Shown here: positions 5,001 through 7,365 of the stretch, piece by piece | How the letters are laid out: every line of letters begins with the position of its first letter | Position numbering within the stretch: position 1 is the stretch's first letter | Source of the DNA: CAYYAQ01 sp964469555 | GTDB taxonomy: Bacteria; Planctomycetota; UBA1135; UBA2386 | Length of the DNA stretch: 7,365 nucleotides | Reading direction: 5' to 3' | Assembly: GCA_964469555.1 (NCBI GenBank) | Contig: CAYYAQ010000213.1 | Coordinates: forward strand, 1-7,365 | Program-made: the position numbers and the translations under genes | Notes under the pieces: generated by a model | What the model was told of the DNA's origin: nothing | What the model saw: the letters and a program-made list of their open reading frames with translations, nothing else | Databases searched by the model: none

Positions 5001-7090
5001 AATCCCCGCACGTGGCCAGCGAACTCACGGAAGTCCCCACGGCGCAGGGTGTCGAATACGCGATTAATCCGCCAGGTCAGGGAGGACTGGATCGCTGAGA
5101 TCTCGTTCGACACATGCTCGACTTGGGATTGCTTGGCGGCGAGTTGCTCGTTTGCGCCCGCGAGTTGCGCTTTGAGTTTCCGCGCACCGTTCTCGGTGGT
5201 CTCGATCGTCGCCTGGGCCCTGCGCAGGCCGTCGGACAACCGCACGAGTTCCGGATCGAACCACTTGGACCGCAGTTCTGCGAGTTCGTCAAGCTCATGC
5301 TGCACGCCGGACAACCAAGTCGACAAGCCAATCGCCATCGCATCTGAACGGCGTGCGCGCGTGGTCCCGTCAGCGAGCCGGTTCAGTGCCGCTTCGTTAC
5401 CAGCACGGATGATCAGGATGTCTCCAACGAGCAGAGCGTCCAATTTGGCTTGGGCAAACGCGAGGAGAGAGTCCGCTGCTGAGCAGACCATCGGCTCTTC
5501 GTGCATGTTGAAGCTCGTATTCACGACCGTTCCGGATCCGGTCTTTTCGCCCACCTTGGCCAGAACCTGAGCGATGAAGGGCTCGTCCTCCGTGTCCACG
5601 ATCTGCGGCCGAGCGGTGCCGTCAACGTGCACGACCGCCGGGCACTGATTCTTCATCTCGTCGCGACACCCGACGGTCACGGTCATAAATGCGGAGGTGC
5701 AGCGGCGATCCTCGTAGCATTCGTCGATCTCAGCTCGTTGAGTCATCGGGGCGAACGGCATGTACTCGGTGCGGTGGAGTTTCTTGTTCAGCCAGTCGTT
5801 GACGTCGGAATTGTCGGGCCGGCACAGGATGCTCCGATGGCCGAGCGCGCGCGGACCAAACTCCATCGCGCCGCGGGAGATCGCGACAACCTTATGATCC
5901 GCCAAAAGCGCGGCAACTCTCGCCGCAGGCTCGCTTGGCGTCTCGTACTCGATGTCGGTCCCGGCCAAGGCCTCCCGCACGCCCGGTTGCTCAATCGAAG
6001 GACCGAGGAACATCGTCGGACGGGCACCCTCAACGATCACGTCGGGGTACGCGGTACGGTGGGCGAGGATCGCTGCCCCCAAGGCCGTACCATCGTCCGT
6101 CATCGCAGGAGCGACGAAACCGGCGTCGAACCTCTCAATGATCTGCTGGTTGATTCGTACATTGGCGAAGAGTCCGCCGGCCAGGCAAATCCTGTCGAAC
6201 CCATCTCCCGCCAGCTCACGTGCACGATCAACCATCTCAAGGACGATCCGTTCCGTCACGGTTTGCACGCACGCCGCGAGTTCGGCGTCAGAAAACTCCG
6301 ACAGTTGTGCCCGATACTGTTCGGTCCGATGTCGGTTGACAGCAAGCACCGACGGCCGATCGCCATCGAACCGAATGTCCCACCGCATCAGTTGGCCGAG
6401 TGCTCGAACCATCGGCCAGGCAAACTCCTCGAAGCGAGCAATCTGTTCGGCGGATACCTGCCCATGTGCAGCGAGTCCGGTGACCTTGCCCTCGTGGTTG
6501 TTCGGTTGCAGACCGAGTAGCGCGGTGATGATGGTGTAGAGCCCCGCGGGGGATCGGTACCTGCCGTTGGCCATGCCACCCGCAATTCGCAGATCCGCGC
6601 CGTCGCCGAGGAATACGGCAGCGAACCAGGGGCAGTGGTACGCTCCCGCATCGCAGGTAAGTACGAGGGAGCGGTCGAAGCGACTGGGGTAGTACGCGCT
6701 CGCCGCGTGGCACAGGTGGTGGTCGAATCGGACGAGCGGCCGCGGCAATTCGTCGATCAGTCGCTGCCATTCCTCGGGATACCGGCCGATCGATGGCTCA
6801 CCGGCCTCGAGCACTTCGGGCCATCCGTCGACACCATGGAGTCGGCCCAGTTCGACGCCGCCCTCGTGTGTCAGGGCGCTGAGTCCGATGCTATGCACCC
6901 GGTCCCACGGGACCTGATCCAGGAGGGCTCGGGGAAAACGGCCGTCCTTCTTGCTCCGGGACAGTCGCTCGAGCGCGCACGCGAACACGATCGACCCATC
7001 TGGTGCCACCGCGGTCACTGCGGAATCGTGGAGACCAGTGAAGTTGAGGCCGAGCACCGTGCCTTCCGGAATCGTCGAGAGTTCTTGCAT
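2087..7090 (-). CDS. Giant fusion: O-carbamoyltransferase - coiled coil - GT2 - GT2 - GT4 glycosyltransferase
   Basis: One uninterrupted frame of about 1667 residues (numbered from ATG 7090). Residues 12-341 are the Kae1/Hsp70-like half of a NodU/CmcH/TobZ carbamoyltransferase: LGLNFTGLHDSAVTA (13-27), HHLCHAASAYY (124-134, HxxxH metal site), CDAGAYH (146-152), HEGKVTGLAAHG (199-210), LAGGLFANVRINQ (303-315), DDGTALGAA (332-340). Residues 357-568 are its C-terminal domain: EFGPRALGHRSIL (410-422), YMPFAPM (443-449), VNTSFNMHEEPMV (523-535). The family moves a carbamoyl group from carbamoyl phosphate via carbamoyl-AMP to a hydroxyl. About 592-684 is a coiled coil ending in SLTWRI. GT2-A (756-961): IIPCYN, VVNDGSTDE, FLDNDD, WEDW. 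GT2-B (993-1201): VIVPFYN, IVNDCSDD, FLDPDD, FEDYDFW. The GT4 domain (1279-1638) has GGAEGVDLDILAGL, GFVGRLHEQKDP (1473-1484) and EGLPLVVFE (1554-1562, EX7E). There is no membrane segment, so it should be cytosolic. Alternative starts are TTG 7162 and ATG 7150; family alignment favours 7090, although it lacks a clear ribosome binding site. Substrates are unknown. Confidence 0.92.
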   Translation of the reverse strand: MQELSTIPEGTVLGLNFTGLHDSAVTAVAPDGSIVFACALERLSRSKKDGRFPRALLDQVPWDRVHSIGLSALTHEGGVELGRLHGVDGWPEVLEAGEPSIGRYPEEWQRLIDELPRPLVRFDHHLCHAASAYYPSRFDRSLVLTCDAGAYHCPWFAAVFLGDGADLRIAGGMANGRYRSPAGLYTIITALLGLQPNNHEGKVTGLAAHGQVSAEQIARFEEFAWPMVRALGQLMRWDIRFDGDRPSVLAVNRHRTEQYRAQLSEFSDAELAACVQTVTERIVLEMVDRARELAGDGFDRICLAGGLFANVRINQQIIERFDAGFVAPAMTDDGTALGAAILAHRTAYPDVIVEGARPTMFLGPSIEQPGVREALAGTDIEYETPSEPAARVAALLADHKVVAISRGAMEFGPRALGHRSILCRPDNSDVNDWLNKKLHRTEYMPFAPMTQRAEIDECYEDRRCTSAFMTVTVGCRDEMKNQCPAVVHVDGTARPQIVDTEDEPFIAQVLAKVGEKTGSGTVVNTSFNMHEEPMVCSAADSLLAFAQAKLDALLVGDILIIRAGNEAALNRLADGTTRARRSDAMAIGLSTWLSGVQHELDELAELRSKWFDPELVRLSDGLRRAQATIETTENGARKLKAQLAGANEQLAAKQSQVEHVSNEISAIQSSLTWRINRVFDTLRRGDFREFAGHVRGFLGNRLGNRLESGAKRVLRLKRSRPKRAIELMDGRRVRPPLRPILALRLDVAAALPADPPRVTAIIPCYNYARLVVEATDSLRAQTYPNLEIIVVNDGSTDETTLQALAEVEKAGIQVVHQENAGLVAARHTGARHATGEMILFLDNDDLLDPDAVSLLVLALCNSPESAFAYPQQRFFGDQELVWEPQEYDAYDLMWGNHPTVCSLIRKQAFDQVDGYNADMTFGWEDWEHWIALSERGHFGCGLPVPVFRHRRHGKTMTHTAQDQGEFLHSAILDAHPDWYSPEQVSETKRRWRPAVSVIVPFYNAHQFFAETMDSLKAQTFDDFEVLIVNDCSDDSESLALLDELRGPGDIRVIDRDERGDLAAARNTGVLAARSDFVFFLDPDDLIEPTALEKLVWQLLLHDDIGFVYSGVEHFGDKVGICIDEYDVKRLTRENFLTSAALVRRDVYLATGGMDETERLLFEDYDFWLRLAALGIHGKLLPEPLFRYRRHSGGRSAWVRNQLTDADMLGILRKRNPVVFGDASEHPPHYVPMAGPSDQWTGLLEDFGVRYEKDVTEPRESYRRPNVPNPFPARHWCDERLHVLYLIPHTAIGGAEGVDLDILAGLRRDGIHITLVVESNAESEWHSRFKDLVGELYVLPHITADKTQWPTFLEYLLMSRCVDVVFNRNTHVGYEVIKKWSREYSQVRFVDLLHLHAFGEDWVRVSAEFHEFLHRRYVITDDLLDYTVREYRVDPAPFRVIHCGVDTSSWDRDAIPGGCLRKELGIDDDASIIGFVGRLHEQKDPVRWVGVADLIAGEHPLVHFAMIGGGPLEKQVRSAWTRATHKDRIHLLGHRNDAPGLMADFNVLLLTSKYEGLPLVVFEAMSLGVSVVSTDAGGTRECVTKDTGVILPLDATQRELADAVKEVLSDPELLALRSRRCVELVRDKFDVALMQDRYRDELTELRDQTDRKKRRREYQHRLLKRGLL
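4972..4999. repeat. In-frame 12-bp tandem repeat (about 2.3 copies) inside the fusion gene
   Basis: The unit GAGTCGATTGCC is repeated at 4973-4984 and 4985-4996 with a partial third copy. On the coding strand it encodes LGNR twice, in the basic linker between the coiled coil and the first GT2 domain. A 12-bp period keeps the frame, so it is a slippage-type duplication that alters linker length by four residues per unit without breaking the protein. Confidence 0.8.
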
Positions 7091-7365
7091 GTGGCAGGGC
7101 GCGATTAGAGCGCTCACAGGGAGGCTAAGCAAATTCACGGACAAGCCCATAGCGCTGCGCAAGCAGATCGACGAGTTGAAGAAGAGCTGAAGCGATCAGA
7201 CAGCACTCCGCCTTTGGCCAGCGCAAGGCAATACGACAAAACTGACGATTTCCCTGGGGCTCGGGGGTTCGTATCCGGGTGAATCTGGACTGCCGTCCCG
7301 GCAAGAGGGCAAGGGTTTCGACCCCAGATTCTCACCGTCGCCGGTAGAAGTCGGAACGCGTAGAC
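7091..7365. other. Apparently non-coding leader upstream of the fusion gene
   Basis: The 275 bases between ATG 7090 and the right edge contain no recognisable protein. The fusion gene's frame stays open upstream to a TGA at 7198-7196, giving possible longer starts (TTG 7162, ATG 7150), but those extra residues match nothing in the carbamoyltransferase family. Another minus-strand frame is open from the right edge to 7135 but shows only low-complexity Ser/Arg/Ala-rich sequence. The promoter of the operon should lie here or beyond the edge; no confident -35/-10 pair was seen. A branched inverted repeat occupies 7278-7336. Confidence 0.55.
7278..7336. repeat. Branched inverted repeat (three-way-junction-like fold)
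   Basis: The outer arms GGTGAATCTG (7278-7287) and CAGATTCTCACC (7325-7336) pair with a two-base bulge. Between them are two further self-complementary units: TGCCG/CGGCA around a 3-nt loop (7291-7303) and GGGT/ACCC around TTCG (7313-7324). Together they could fold as a three-way junction in RNA or as a cruciform in DNA. It is not a tRNA: there is no 7-bp acceptor stem with the canonical arms. It may be a leader structure, the end of an upstream element, or chance. Confidence 0.3.

Noticed and set aside
5501..6520. Plus-strand open frame (339 codons) antisense to the carbamoyltransferase
   Set aside because: It has no motif and sits exactly opposite the conserved GGLFANVRINQ and EFGPRALG coding segments.
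7255..7285. GGGTTCGTATCC resembling a tRNA T-loop
   Set aside because: Only about two base pairs can form in the T-stem, and no acceptor, D or anticodon arm can be placed around it.
7135..7335. Minus-strand open frame running in from the right edge
   Set aside because: Low-complexity translation without family resemblance; it overlaps the branched repeat and is out of frame with the fusion gene.
1..7365. CRISPR array, insertion sequence or transposase
   Set aside because: No regularly spaced direct repeats, no transposase motif and no terminal inverted repeats flanking a gene were seen.

Overview
This window looks like part of a bacterial surface-glycan biosynthesis and export locus. No lineage can be assigned: there is no rRNA or other marker gene, the base composition is moderately GC-rich by eye, and the one clear ribosome binding site is a canonical GGAGG. 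A run of 10 Ns at 396-405 shows that this is a scaffolded draft assembly, possibly from a metagenome.

Layout, left to right. (1) 2-511, minus strand: an ABC-2 type polysaccharide-export permease. It is interrupted by the assembly gap and its 3' end lies beyond the left edge. (2) 512-839: a non-coding stretch with a perfect 17-bp hairpin and a near-palindrome. (3) 840-about 1120, plus strand: the N-terminal part of a class I SAM-dependent methyltransferase. It has lost its C-terminal half and now runs antisense into the next gene, so it is probably a remnant. (4) 1151-2077, minus strand: a complete stand-alone family 2 glycosyltransferase (GT2). (5) 2087-7090, minus strand: a very large single polypeptide of about 1667 residues. 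It joins, in order, a NodU/CmcH/TobZ-type O-carbamoyltransferase, a coiled-coil linker, two GT2 domains, and a GT4-type (GT-B fold) glycosyltransferase. (6) 7091-7365: an apparently non-coding leader with a branched inverted-repeat structure near the right edge.

The fused gene and the stand-alone GT2 are separated by only 9 nt, with the GT2 ribosome binding site in that gap, so they form one leftward transcription unit. Together they supply four glycosyltransferase domains and one carbamoyl-transfer activity, and the permease next to them implies export of an undecaprenyl-linked glycan by an ABC transporter. The inferred product is a carbamoylated (possibly also methylated) cell-surface polysaccharide.

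The most interesting point is the physical fusion of a glycan-decorating enzyme, a coiled coil and several sugar transferases. It recalls the logic of WbdD/WbdA-type cap-and-ruler systems but uses a carbamoyltransferase. That interpretation is inference, whereas the domain order is visible directly in the translation.
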